Of a DNA stretch of 64,000 nt, positions 39,743 through 48,779 are shown piece by piece. Location of the stretch: the NCBI GenBank assembly GCA_030263715.1, contig SZPM01000011.1:11565-75564 (forward strand), written 5' to 3'. The notes beneath the pieces are model-generated. The model saw nothing but the letters and a program-made list of their open reading frames with translations. It was not told the DNA's origin and ran no database searches. A program made the position numbers and the translations under genes. Each line of letters starts with the position of its first letter. Within the stretch, counting starts at the first letter, position 1. This DNA is from ATM1 sp003577165 (GTDB taxonomy: Bacteria > Armatimonadota > Fimbriimonadia > Fimbriimonadales > ATM1).

Positions 39743-41822
39743 CGCGGCACAGCAGCTTCAGTTGCTCGAAGCGAGCGGCACTGACTATTTGCTGCTCGCA
39801 GCCGCCTGCGCGATACCCTTGTTTACGGCCGGCGCGTCGGTTCTGCAGCCGTTCCTCGGCCTGTTCTTCGTCGGCGTCGCCGCTACAGGGATCCTGTTCA
39901 GCTTCCTGTTCCGAAAGGTCATGCCGAAGGGGCCGTGGTCGAAACATCTCGGCTGGCTGTTGGCGGCCGTCGCGATCGTCGTGGCGTTCAACATCGTGCG
40001 TCTGAACCGCGCTTTGCCCAATGAAGGGTTTGAGATCGAGTTCATCCACATGTCGTTCCTGTGCTGGCTGATGTCGCTGAGCGCTTTCTTCCTATGGAAC
40101 GACGGATCCATGCTCTTCCAAACGGTGCCGGGAATCGCGCTGTTTGGAATCATCAGTTGGCTCGACACCACTCAGTTCTTCGAGATCAGCCTCATCCTGT
40201 TCAGCGTTACTATCGCCGTGCTGCTTACTCGCCTGCATACGAGGCGCATGTACGCGATGGCGCGGGCGGCTGGATTCGTGGACATTGACGATCTGCGACG
40301 CGGCCCATGGAAGGCGATGGCAGGGCCGCTTCTCGCGATCGCTTCGATGCTCGTCGTCGCGGGGATTGCGCACTTGGCGGGCCCGGGCATCGGGGGGGCG
40401 GTGCGAACGCTTGCCGGTTCGCCGCAGATCTCTTTCACCCCGCCGGTCCGGGCGACTCGCGCGTCGTTCGGCATCGTGGACCGTCCGATTGGAGCGGGCC
40501 CTGCGATCAGCAGCGACGCGCCGGTCATGCGCGTTCAGGTGAGGGGCCCCGCTCGGTACCTCCGAGCGCATGCCTACCAGGTGTATCGTGGAAATGGTTG
40601 GGTGTTGGTGTCCCGCGTCGGCAGCCTGTTTCCTTCGTCGGAAACGCCCGTCTCCAGAGTTCCTGATGCGAAAGTCTATCGCCTCAACCCGCTTTACGAA
40701 CTGAAGCAGTTTCAGACGACTCGAATTCTCGTAGAAAGTCAGTCGAGAAGGCACACGTACTTCTACAGCCCTGGCAGCACGCTTCGCATCGAGTATCCGG
40801 GCAACGTGTCGGTGTTTCGCGACGAGTTCCCGATGATGGGCGACCAGTTCGGTCCGGGCGAACTCTATTATCTCGAGGCGGCGGTTCCAGAGCCGACGGC
40901 TGCCGACCTGCGAGCCGCGCCGCAGGCCGATCGGACGACGTTTCGTTCCGGCTATCTTCAGAACGACCTTTACGACAAGGACGTGCAGGCGCTCGCTACG
41001 AAGTTGGCCCAGGGACAGAAGACCGACTACGACGTAGCGAAGACGATCACAGACTACGTCGCGTCGAACTGCAAGTACAACCTCGCAGCGGAGCGCATCA
41101 CAGGTGATCGTGACCGAGTTGCGGCGTTCCTCTTCGATACGAAGGAAGGGTACTGCGATCTGTTCGCCAGCGCTGTCGCAGTGCTCTGCAGGAGCAACGG
41201 AATTCCCGCTCGCGTGGTGGTGGGTTATCGGCTCGACAATGAGAGCCTTCGCAATGGCTGGTATGAGATTCAAGATCGCCACGCGCACATGTGGACCGAG
41301 GTGTGGTTCCAGGACTACGGTTGGGTCCCGTTCGACGCGACCGACAACGCGGAAGCGGTTCCAGGCTACGGGGTTGGCGCGTTACTCGACACGACGGGTG
41401 GCGACGTGTTCCGCTTGGTCGCGATTTCCGCAGGTGCGCTCCTCGGCGGCGTTGGACTGGTGTTGGCGATTGCCGCCCTCGTGAACTGGCGTCGGAATCG
41501 GCGGCTTTACTCGCCCGCGCTCCGCAGGCTGCGAGGCCCATACGTCGCCTTCATTGCGCACCTGCGTCGTCCGTTGCGGAGGCCGAAGAGGGCTGCCGAA
41601 ACCCTGTCCGAGTACACGACCGCGTACTCGGAGGTGATCGGCAATGGCGAAGTCGAACGGGAGATCGCGACTCAGTTCGAAATCGCTCTCTACGCCCAAG
41701 ACGAGCCGAGCGATGAACAGGTAGCCTTGCTGAGAAGTGCCGTTGCCACGCTGAAGGCGAACGGCTCCGGCAAGAATGGAAATTCGCGAAACGGATCGAG
41801 TCGTACTTCTCAAGGGCACTGA
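39726..41822 (+). CDS. TgpA-like membrane protein with transglutaminase domain
   Basis: The 698-residue protein has about six N-terminal membrane helices (residues 20-225), an extracytoplasmic beta-rich section, and a transglutaminase-like core with Cys477 in KEGYCDLFASA, His521 in DRHAHMWTEVW and Asp537 in VPFDATDN. After one further helix (VAISAGALLGGVGLVLAIAAL) the C-terminal DUF4129-like tail follows. TgpA-like proteins form a conserved trio with MoxR and DUF58, acting in the periplasm. Its 3' end overlaps holA by 47 bases. The last 20 residues are Gly/Asn/Ser-rich. Confidence 0.9.
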   Translation: MRKRLSAAQQLQLLEASGTDYLLLAAACAIPLFTAGASVLQPFLGLFFVGVAATGILFSFLFRKVMPKGPWSKHLGWLLAAVAIVVAFNIVRLNRALPNEGFEIEFIHMSFLCWLMSLSAFFLWNDGSMLFQTVPGIALFGIISWLDTTQFFEISLILFSVTIAVLLTRLHTRRMYAMARAAGFVDIDDLRRGPWKAMAGPLLAIASMLVVAGIAHLAGPGIGGAVRTLAGSPQISFTPPVRATRASFGIVDRPIGAGPAISSDAPVMRVQVRGPARYLRAHAYQVYRGNGWVLVSRVGSLFPSSETPVSRVPDAKVYRLNPLYELKQFQTTRILVESQSRRHTYFYSPGSTLRIEYPGNVSVFRDEFPMMGDQFGPGELYYLEAAVPEPTAADLRAAPQADRTTFRSGYLQNDLYDKDVQALATKLAQGQKTDYDVAKTITDYVASNCKYNLAAERITGDRDRVAAFLFDTKEGYCDLFASAVAVLCRSNGIPARVVVGYRLDNESLRNGWYEIQDRHAHMWTEVWFQDYGWVPFDATDNAEAVPGYGVGALLDTTGGDVFRLVAISAGALLGGVGLVLAIAALVNWRRNRRLYSPALRRLRGPYVAFIAHLRRPLRRPKRAAETLSEYTTAYSEVIGNGEVEREIATQFEIALYAQDEPSDEQVALLRSAVATLKANGSGKNGNSRNGSSRTSQGH

Positions 41823-42843
41823 GCCCCTGCTGATCAGCACGACGATCGCGGATATCCTCGACAAGGCGGGTGTTTCCCAAGAGGACTCGTTCGACCACTC
41901 GGTCGTGGAGGCCTCCGACCTGACGGTGGCTGCCATCGTGGATGCTGTCCAGACAACACCCTTTCTTTCGCCCAGGCGCAGCCTCGTGGCGAGGCGAGTC
42001 AATCGCCTAAAGAAGGAGGAGTGCGAGAGGCTCGCGGAGTTGGTCGGGGGCGTGCCGGATTTCGGCCTTCTCATCCTGACGTTCGAGCCCGTGGAAGAGG
42101 GCGATGGGGAGCGATGGACGGTCCTTTCGAAGGCCATCAAGCCGATCGGATTCGTCCACGACACGAACTCGGACCGGGAAAGAGGAGGTCCGAAGTTGCT
42201 GGTTGATCAGGCAACGAAGGCCGGCGTCACACTGGACTCCAGAATCGCAGAGGAACTCATCGCTCGCGTTGGGGGCCATCTGAGCGAGGCGTCGCTCGAA
42301 CTCGAGAAGTTGATCGCCGTCGCCGATCCAGGCGGCCAGGTAACGAGAGAACTGGTGACGGAGTTGGTCCCAGAGTCTGCGGAGTGGAAGATCTGGAACC
42401 TGCTGAACGGCCTCTTAGACGGCAACGTCGAGGAAGCGCTGAAGCAGTACCGCTCTCTCGTGCGAGGTACGAGCGAGATCGAGAAAGCGTTCTACCGTGA
42501 CATTCTGCCGCTGATGCGAGGCCAATTGCGTCTGATATGGCAGGCCGTCGCACTTCGCGAAGCCGGACTGCGGGTGGAGAGCGAAGAAGCGAAGCGGTTC
42601 ATTCCGTCGAAGTCGTCCCTCACTGAGGTGGCGAAAAGAAGAAACTACCGCTACACGCGGATCATGGAAATGGGGCGAAAGGCGACGTTCGATCATCTCA
42701 CTCGTCTCATGCGAATACTCGCCGAAGCGGACCTTCGCTCCAAGGGGGGGCTGGCTGGTTCCGATGAACGGGAGACGCTTGAGAGAATGATCGCTGAATT
42801 GTGTGAAGCATCGAGGAAAAGAACAGCGGGCGCGAGGCGCTGA
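41776..42843 (+). CDS. holA: DNA polymerase III subunit delta
   Basis: HolA (delta) opens the sliding clamp in the clamp loader. The 355-residue protein has the family N-terminal pattern (VVLLKGTEPLLISTTIADIL), weak AAA+ features (LVARRVNRLKKEE), VGGHLSEASLELEKLIAVAD, and the C-terminal collar (IEKAFYRDILPLMRGQLRLIWQAVAL, then ADLRSKGGLAGSDERETLERMI). Delta subunits diverge strongly, so the call rests on block order and length. It overlaps the transglutaminase gene by 47 bases. Confidence 0.85.
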   Translation: MEIRETDRVVLLKGTEPLLISTTIADILDKAGVSQEDSFDHSVVEASDLTVAAIVDAVQTTPFLSPRRSLVARRVNRLKKEECERLAELVGGVPDFGLLILTFEPVEEGDGERWTVLSKAIKPIGFVHDTNSDRERGGPKLLVDQATKAGVTLDSRIAEELIARVGGHLSEASLELEKLIAVADPGGQVTRELVTELVPESAEWKIWNLLNGLLDGNVEEALKQYRSLVRGTSEIEKAFYRDILPLMRGQLRLIWQAVALREAGLRVESEEAKRFIPSKSSLTEVAKRRNYRYTRIMEMGRKATFDHLTRLMRILAEADLRSKGGLAGSDERETLERMIAELCEASRKRTAGARR

Positions 42844-42901
42844 CGACGATCCATGCAGATGGTAGACTACGCTTGCCTGAATTCAATTCCAAGGAGGGGG
42901 A

Positions 42902-43711
42902 ATGGCCACGACGATTCGTGATAGCCGGGGCTCCGGCAAGACCGCTCGCAGGGACGCCTGGTGGCTTCAGCCGTTGCTCACTGCGACCGTTCTAACCGCC
43001 TTCATTATCTACGCTACATTTCGGACTTTCGAGAACGACAACTTTCTTCCAGAACTGAGTCGCAACGCGTCGGCTCTGTGGGAATCCGGAAGAGTCGGCC
43101 ACCTGCTGAGCCCGTTCTATTCGCCCCTGTTCTTGGTGGATTGGCAGGTGATGGGATACCACGTCTCACCTGCAATTTTGATCTTGCCGTTTCCTCTGAG
43201 TTTCCGACTGACCTGTTACTACTACCGAAAAGCGTACTACCGATCCTTCTTCATGGCGCCGCCTGCGTGTGCGGTTCAGGGAACCACCAAGAAGACTTAT
43301 CGTGGTGAGCAGGTGTTCCCGTTCGTGATTCAGAACCTGCATCGGTTCGCGTTCTACGCGGCATTCATCTTCATCTTCATACTCGCGTACGACGTCGTCC
43401 TTTCGATGAAGTACGTCGACGGTTGGGGGATCAGCCTCGGGACATTCGTGTTGCTCCTCAACGTGCTGCTGCTCGCAGGATACACGCTCGGCTGCCACTC
43501 ACTCAGGCACCTGGTCGGCGGAAAACTCAATTGTTACTCTTGCTCACTCGCAGCGAAGACCAGGCACGGCTTGTGGAAGAAGGTGACCTTCCTGAATGAG
43601 CGTCATGCGCTTTACGCTTGGGTGAGCCTGTTCGGCGTCGCGCTGGCGGACCTTTACGTTCGCTTTGTGTGTGCCGGCGTGATTACGGACTGGGTGTTGG
43701 TGAAGTTTTAG
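42902..43711 (+). CDS. sdhC: Succinate dehydrogenase membrane subunit (cytochrome b-like)
   Basis: The 269-residue protein has about five membrane helices (LLTATVLTAFIIYATF, FLVDWQVMGYHVSPAILILP, FAFYAAFIFIFILAYDVVLS, TFVLLLNVLLLAGYTLG, YAWVSLFGVALADLYVRF) with His residues in or near them (HVSP, NLHRF, GCHSLRHLVGG) that may bind haem. The size and layout match the single anchor of the actinobacterial-type Sdh (as in Mycobacterium Rv0249c), with gene order C-A-B. A strong ribosome site, AAGGAGGGGG, precedes the ATG. It carries electrons from SdhB to quinone. Confidence 0.85.
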   Translation: MATTIRDSRGSGKTARRDAWWLQPLLTATVLTAFIIYATFRTFENDNFLPELSRNASALWESGRVGHLLSPFYSPLFLVDWQVMGYHVSPAILILPFPLSFRLTCYYYRKAYYRSFFMAPPACAVQGTTKKTYRGEQVFPFVIQNLHRFAFYAAFIFIFILAYDVVLSMKYVDGWGISLGTFVLLLNVLLLAGYTLGCHSLRHLVGGKLNCYSCSLAAKTRHGLWKKVTFLNERHALYAWVSLFGVALADLYVRFVCAGVITDWVLVKF

Positions 43712-45496
43712 ATGCCGCAATACGATACGTTTGAGCATGACGTTCTGATCGTCGGCGCAGGTGGCGCCGGACTGAGGGCGGCGATCGGAGCGGTTGAGAA
43801 GGGCTGCAGCGTCTGCGTTGTGACGAAGTCGCTTCTTGGCAAAGCGCACACGGTGATGGCGGAAGGCGGGGCCGCCGCCGCACTCGGTAACTTCGACAAC
43901 CAAGACGGTTGGAAGGTGCACTTCCGCGACACGATGCGCGGCGGGAAGTTTCTGAACAACTGGCGGACCGTGCAGATCTTCGCGATGGAGGCCCCGGAGC
44001 GAATTCTGGAATTGGAGCGTTACGGGGCTGTGTTCGACAGGACGCCCGAGGGACTGATTTCGCAGAGGGCCTTCGGCGGCCACAGGTACAGGCGTCTCGC
44101 TCACGTCGGTGACCGAACCGGACTGGAACTGATTCGCACGCTGCAAGACAAGGCGGTTTCGGTCGGAATCGACGTTCAAATGGAGGTGACGCTCACTCGA
44201 CTGCTGACGGACGGCGGCCGAGTCACAGGAGCGGTCGGATATCGCCGCGAGGACGGCTCCATCGTGGTCTTCCGGGCGAAGGCGGTCGTTCTGTGCTCCG
44301 GCGGGTGGGGGCGGATGTTCCGATTCACCTCCAACTCATGGGAATCGACAGGCGACGGTGCCGTCATGGCGTACGAAGCGGGAGCAGAACTGCAGGACAT
44401 GGAGATGGTGCAGTTTCATCCGACGGGCATGATTTGGCCGCCGGGTGTTCGCGGCGTGCTTGTGACGGAAGGAGTTCGCGGAGATGGCGGCGTCTTGAAG
44501 AACGGCGCGGGCGAACGGTTCATGTTCAATCACGTTCCCGAGTTCTATCGGGCGGAGACGGCGGAAACGCCGGAAGAGGCGCTCCGTTGGGTGAACGACA
44601 AGGTGAATAACCGGCGACCACCGGAACTGCTGCCGCGCGACGTGGTAGCGCGCGCCATCTACAAGGAGGTTGAGGCGGGGAGGGGGAGCGAGCACGGAGG
44701 CGCTTACCTCGACGTCTCGCATATGGGCGCAGAGTACATCAAGCGCAAGTTACCGAGCATGTACGATCAGTTCCTTCACCTCGGGGACGTGGACATCACA
44801 AAGCAGCCGATGGAGGTCTATCCGACTGTCCACTACACCATGGGCGGTGTGCCCGCGGAACCTGAGTCCTGCGCCACATCTCTTCCGGGCCTCTATGCCG
44901 CGGGCGAATGCGCCTGCGGCCTGCATGGCGCGAACCGACTGGGCGGAAACTCGCTCACCGATTTGCTTGTGTTCGGGAAGCGAGCGGGCGAGGCGGCTGG
45001 CGACTTCGCCATCGCGGAAGGACCTGGATCGATCTCCGAAGCCGAAATCCAAGAGGAAGTCGAGACTCTCATGAAGCCGCTCGGAGGAAGCGGAGGCGAG
45101 AACCCGTATCAGATTCACGCGGAACTGCAGGAGCAGATGCAATCGGGTGCGATGATCGCCCGAACGGAAGAGGGCCTTCGACAGACACTCGACAAGATTC
45201 ATGAACTCCAGCGGCGTGCGGAAGACATTCGGGTTCCCGGCGACACAAAGTTCAATCCTGGTTGGCACGCTGCAAGGGACGTCAAGAATATGCTGGTGAG
45301 CAGCGAGATCATCGTGTTATCCGCGCTGGAGCGGAAGGAGAGCCGTGGTGCGCAGTGGCGCTTGGATTATCCCAATGAAGACGCGTATTGGGCGCGCAAC
45401 AACGTCATCGCGAAGAAAATCGATGGAAAGGTGTCCATATCCCACAGAGAAGTGCCGGAGCCGCCCAGCGAATTGAAGGAGCTCTTACAGGATTAG
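43712..45496 (+). CDS. sdhA: Succinate dehydrogenase flavoprotein subunit
   Basis: The 594-residue protein oxidises succinate to fumarate with covalent FAD. VLIVGAGGAGLRAAIGAVEKG is the FAD Rossmann motif, KAHTVMAEGGAAAALGNF has the His for FAD linkage, and GAVFDRTPEGLISQRAFGGHRYRRLAHVGDRTG is the substrate region with conserved His/Arg. VHYTMGGVPAEPES and GANRLGGNSLTDLLVFG follow. The start abuts the sdhC stop. The C-terminal tail is shorter than in E. coli SdhA. Confidence 0.95.
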   Translation: MPQYDTFEHDVLIVGAGGAGLRAAIGAVEKGCSVCVVTKSLLGKAHTVMAEGGAAAALGNFDNQDGWKVHFRDTMRGGKFLNNWRTVQIFAMEAPERILELERYGAVFDRTPEGLISQRAFGGHRYRRLAHVGDRTGLELIRTLQDKAVSVGIDVQMEVTLTRLLTDGGRVTGAVGYRREDGSIVVFRAKAVVLCSGGWGRMFRFTSNSWESTGDGAVMAYEAGAELQDMEMVQFHPTGMIWPPGVRGVLVTEGVRGDGGVLKNGAGERFMFNHVPEFYRAETAETPEEALRWVNDKVNNRRPPELLPRDVVARAIYKEVEAGRGSEHGGAYLDVSHMGAEYIKRKLPSMYDQFLHLGDVDITKQPMEVYPTVHYTMGGVPAEPESCATSLPGLYAAGECACGLHGANRLGGNSLTDLLVFGKRAGEAAGDFAIAEGPGSISEAEIQEEVETLMKPLGGSGGENPYQIHAELQEQMQSGAMIARTEEGLRQTLDKIHELQRRAEDIRVPGDTKFNPGWHAARDVKNMLVSSEIIVLSALERKESRGAQWRLDYPNEDAYWARNNVIAKKIDGKVSISHREVPEPPSELKELLQD

Positions 45497-45500
45497 GCCT

Positions 45501-46244
45501 ATGTCGAAAATCACCTTGTCGGTCTATCGAGGCGACGCGAACGGTGGGGAGATGAAGACCTACACGGTCGACACTTTCCCTGGAATGGTGGTGCTCGATG
45601 CCATTCATCAGATCCAGGCCGAGCAGGACGGAACGCTCGCCTGTCGGTGGAACTGCAAAGCGGCGAAGTGTGGCTCCTGCAGCGCTGAAGTCAATGGGAT
45701 GCCGAAGCTGATGTGCAAGACGCGCGTGGATGATTATCCCGCCGACCAGCCGATCGTCGTTCATCCGCTCCGCACCTTTCCAATTGTCAAGGACTTAGTC
45801 GCCGACGTTTCTTGGAATTTCGAAGTTTCGAAGTCGATCCCGATATTGAAACTCGCCGATGATGGTAGCGCCGAGCCACTCCGGATGCAGCAGGTCGATG
45901 TCGATCGGATTCAGGAATTCAGGAAGTGCATCGAGTGTTTCCTCTGCCAGACGGTGTGTCACGTGCTTCGGGACGGGGATAGAAAGGACATCTTCTTCGG
46001 CCCAAGGCAGATGGTGCGGCTCGCCTCGCTCGAGATGCATCCTCTCGACGTGCTCGATCGCCGTCCGATGCTCAGGGAAACGGCCGGAGTGGGTATCTGC
46101 AATATCACGAAGTGCTGCACTGAGGTCTGCCCGGAGCACATCCACATTACGGACAACGCGATCATCCCGTTAAAAGAACGGGTGGCCGACACGTACTTCG
46201 ATCCGGTCCAGAAGGTCCTTCGCTGGGTCGGCGGACGCAAGTAA
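45501..46244 (+). CDS. sdhB: Succinate dehydrogenase iron-sulphur subunit
   Basis: The 247-residue protein binds [2Fe-2S] (CRWNCKAAKCGSCSAEVNG and MCKTRV), [4Fe-4S] and [3Fe-4S] (CIECFLCQTVCHV and CNITKCCTEVCPEHI), and passes electrons to the membrane subunit. It is spaced 4 bases after sdhA. The wording of the C-terminal clusters fits the actinobacterial-type SdhB. The downstream gene is a winged-helix regulator. Confidence 0.95.
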   Translation: MSKITLSVYRGDANGGEMKTYTVDTFPGMVVLDAIHQIQAEQDGTLACRWNCKAAKCGSCSAEVNGMPKLMCKTRVDDYPADQPIVVHPLRTFPIVKDLVADVSWNFEVSKSIPILKLADDGSAEPLRMQQVDVDRIQEFRKCIECFLCQTVCHVLRDGDRKDIFFGPRQMVRLASLEMHPLDVLDRRPMLRETAGVGICNITKCCTEVCPEHIHITDNAIIPLKERVADTYFDPVQKVLRWVGGRK

Positions 46245-46310
46245 GAAGCGGGCCCCGCACCGACGGCGTTTCCTCGGCACCGGCCGCCGGCCTCTCCCGT
46301 TAAGGGGGGT

Positions 46311-46724
46311 GTGGAGGAAGATCGCACTCCGATGGAAGGGCTCCGCCAAGCGCCCGCCTCGGTGCAGGAGCGGCAGTCCGAAGCGTTGCAGAGCGAGACC
46401 GGGCCTGGCCCGCGGTTAGCGGTCGGTCCCCTCGTGGTGGACTTCGCAGCCAGAGACGCCTTCATCGGCGGGAAGCCCTGTGGCCTCACGGGTAAGGAGT
46501 TCGATGTCGTCGCCTACCTGGCGAACCACGCCGGAAGGGAGGTGAGCCGCCAGGAGTTGTTCAACAGCGTGTGGGGCTACGACATCGGCTTCAACACGAA
46601 CAGCCTCGACGTCTACATCTACCGTGTCCGAAGGAAGATTGACGCGGACGGTTCGCGGCGGCTGCTGCAGACGAAACGAGGGCACGGTTATCGCCTCGTT
46701 CCGGATTCGACCGGCGAATCTTAG
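46311..46724 (+). CDS. Winged-helix transcriptional regulator, OmpR-type, without receiver
   Basis: The 137-residue protein has an N-terminal low-complexity section of about 35 residues and a C-terminal winged helix: VGPLVVDFAARDAFIGGKPCGLTGKEFDVVAYLANHAGREVSRQELFNSVWG with DVYIYRVRRKIDADG and TKRGHGYRLVPD, the standard OmpR/PhoB effector. There is no phosphorylatable receiver, so it may act without a kinase or be controlled another way. Start uncertain: GTG at 46311 after AAGGGGGG, or ATG at 46332. It lies 66 bases after sdhB, and its stop overlaps the metG stop by 4 bases. Confidence 0.82.
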   Translation: MEEDRTPMEGLRQAPASVQERQSEALQSETGPGPRLAVGPLVVDFAARDAFIGGKPCGLTGKEFDVVAYLANHAGREVSRQELFNSVWGYDIGFNTNSLDVYIYRVRRKIDADGSRRLLQTKRGHGYRLVPDSTGES

Positions 46725-48613
46725 TGGACGGACGTGCCTTCGGGCGCTTCGCGATCCGGAACGACGAGGATCGCGCCACCGTCGCTCGCGTCGGCGGCCA
46801 AGATCATGCCTTGGCTTTCGAGGCCGCGAAGCCGCCTGGGCTTCAGGTTGGCCACAACCACCACCTGCTTACCGATGATGTCCTCGGGCGCGTACTGCTG
46901 CGCGATGCCCGCAAGGACCTGACGTCTTTCGTCGCCCACGATCAGGTCGAGTTTGAGCAGCTTGTCGGCGCCTTCGACGCGATGCGCGTCGAGAACGCGG
47001 GCGACTCGCAATTGAACCTTCATGAAGTCCTCGATCGTGATTTCGTTGACCACTGGTTCTGTCTTCTCCTTGACCTGAGTTTCGGACTGCTGCTTTTCGA
47101 TGCGCAAGTAGATGGGCTTCGCGGCGGAGACTTCATGTCCTGGCGCGATTCCGTGCCCGATGCCCTCCCACGATTCTGTCGCGGCGAGCCTCAGGAGGGA
47201 GGCGATGTCATCCGCGAAGACGGGAGTGATGGGGCGGAGCACGCCTTCTAAGACTCGCACCAGCCACGCGAGCGTGATCATCACGTCAGCGAGGCGCGCG
47301 TCTCCGTTCTTCCTCAAATCCCACGGCTTCTCGCGATCGATCGTCTCGTTGAGGACCGTCCCCAAGCGCAGGACACCATCCATCGCCTTGTCGATCCTGA
47401 AGCGTTCGAGGTCTTCCGCTATGGCGGAGACCAAACTCTCGGCAGCCGATTTCACCGATTCGATCACTTCGCCGTCCGGGATCCGACGATCGCAAAAACT
47501 TCCGAGCATCGAAACGACCCGGTGGATGCCGTTGGACAGGTCGTTCACGAGTTCCGTGTTGTAGCGGAGTTCGAAATCTTCAAGAGTGAACGTCGTGTCG
47601 GTTTCGTACGGCATCATGCGCGCACAGTAGTAGCGAACTGCGTCCACGGCGAGGTCTTTGCAGCCCCCCATGCTATTCGCGTATTGGGATGCGAGGTCGA
47701 GAGGCGCGATCACGTTGCCCTTCGATTTGCTGATCTTCTCGCCTCCCATCAGGAGCCAGCCGTGGCCGTAGAGCGTCTTCGGCAGAGGAAGTTCAAGGCC
47801 TAACAGAATCGCAGGCCAAAGAGTGGCGTGGAAGCGAACGAGAATGTCTTTCCCCATCCACTCGACGTCGGCAGGCCAGAACTCCTCCCAGTTGCCCTCC
47901 GGCCAGCCGATTGCCGAGATGTAATTGATCAGGGCGTCGAACCAGACGTAGACAACCTTCGAGTCGTCATCCGGAACGGGAATTCCCCAGCCCGTGTTCT
48001 TTCGCGTCACGCACGTATCTCGCAGCCCCTGTTTGATAAATGCGATGACTTCGTTTCGGCGGACTTCCGGGAGTATGAAGTCGGGATGGGCCTCGATGTG
48101 CTCGAGCAACTGGTTCTGAAAAGCGGAAAGCCGGAAAAAGTAGTTCTCCTCTTCGACCCAGCGAACTTCGTTGCCATCCGGACTCTTGCCCTCGACCAAC
48201 TCGGACTCTTTGTAAAACGTCTCTGTGGTGACGTCCCACCATCCCTCGTACTTGTCGAGATAGATGTGGCCCTTTTCCCTCAGGCGACGGAAAACCTCTT
48301 GCACGACCGCGCGATGGCGTTCCTCGGTGGTACGAATGAAGTCGTCGTACTGAATGTTCATTCCGCGCCAGATCGCCTTGAACTGATCCGCGATCTCGTC
48401 GGTGAACGCGATGGGGGTCTTACCTGCGGCTGCCGCAGCCTCGGCCACTTTCGTCGCATGTTCGTCCGTCCCAGTGAGGAAGTGCGGCGTCTTTCCACGC
48501 ATCCTCTGGAAGCGAGCCGTGATGTCACTCGCCAGAGTTGTCAACGTCGTTCCGATGTGCGGAAGTGCGTTGACGTAGTAGATGGGCGTGGTGATGTAGT
48601 ACCGCTTTCCCAT
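46721..48613 (-). CDS. metG: Methionyl-tRNA synthetase
   Basis: The 630-residue enzyme charges tRNA-Met. The class I HIGH motif is in YYVNALPHIGTTLTTLASD and the KMSKS motif is KISKSKGNVIAP. The zinc knuckle region (YEGWWDVTTETFYKE) has lost its cysteines, as in the zinc-free MetG group. The C-terminus adds a Trbp111/EMAP-like OB domain (ITIEDFMKVQLRVARVLDAHRVEGADKLLKL and VVVVANLKPRRLRGLESQGM) that aids tRNA binding and dimer formation. It converges with the winged-helix gene. Confidence 0.96.
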   Translation of the reverse strand: MGKRYYITTPIYYVNALPHIGTTLTTLASDITARFQRMRGKTPHFLTGTDEHATKVAEAAAAAGKTPIAFTDEIADQFKAIWRGMNIQYDDFIRTTEERHRAVVQEVFRRLREKGHIYLDKYEGWWDVTTETFYKESELVEGKSPDGNEVRWVEEENYFFRLSAFQNQLLEHIEAHPDFILPEVRRNEVIAFIKQGLRDTCVTRKNTGWGIPVPDDDSKVVYVWFDALINYISAIGWPEGNWEEFWPADVEWMGKDILVRFHATLWPAILLGLELPLPKTLYGHGWLLMGGEKISKSKGNVIAPLDLASQYANSMGGCKDLAVDAVRYYCARMMPYETDTTFTLEDFELRYNTELVNDLSNGIHRVVSMLGSFCDRRIPDGEVIESVKSAAESLVSAIAEDLERFRIDKAMDGVLRLGTVLNETIDREKPWDLRKNGDARLADVMITLAWLVRVLEGVLRPITPVFADDIASLLRLAATESWEGIGHGIAPGHEVSAAKPIYLRIEKQQSETQVKEKTEPVVNEITIEDFMKVQLRVARVLDAHRVEGADKLLKLDLIVGDERRQVLAGIAQQYAPEDIIGKQVVVVANLKPRRLRGLESQGMILAADASDGGAILVVPDREAPEGTSVH

Positions 48614-48779
48614 GGGGGCGTGAATAGTACCTTGCGGTCGGCGAGTAGAATCGCTTCATGGCCCTGTGCGTTCGAAAACGGTCGGCGAGGCTCTCGTCCG
48701 CCGGTTTCGGCGACATGGTCATCCGGCTCATAGGAGGCTCGAATGCGGGCCAACGGAAAGTGAAGAAGGGGAGTGGAAA

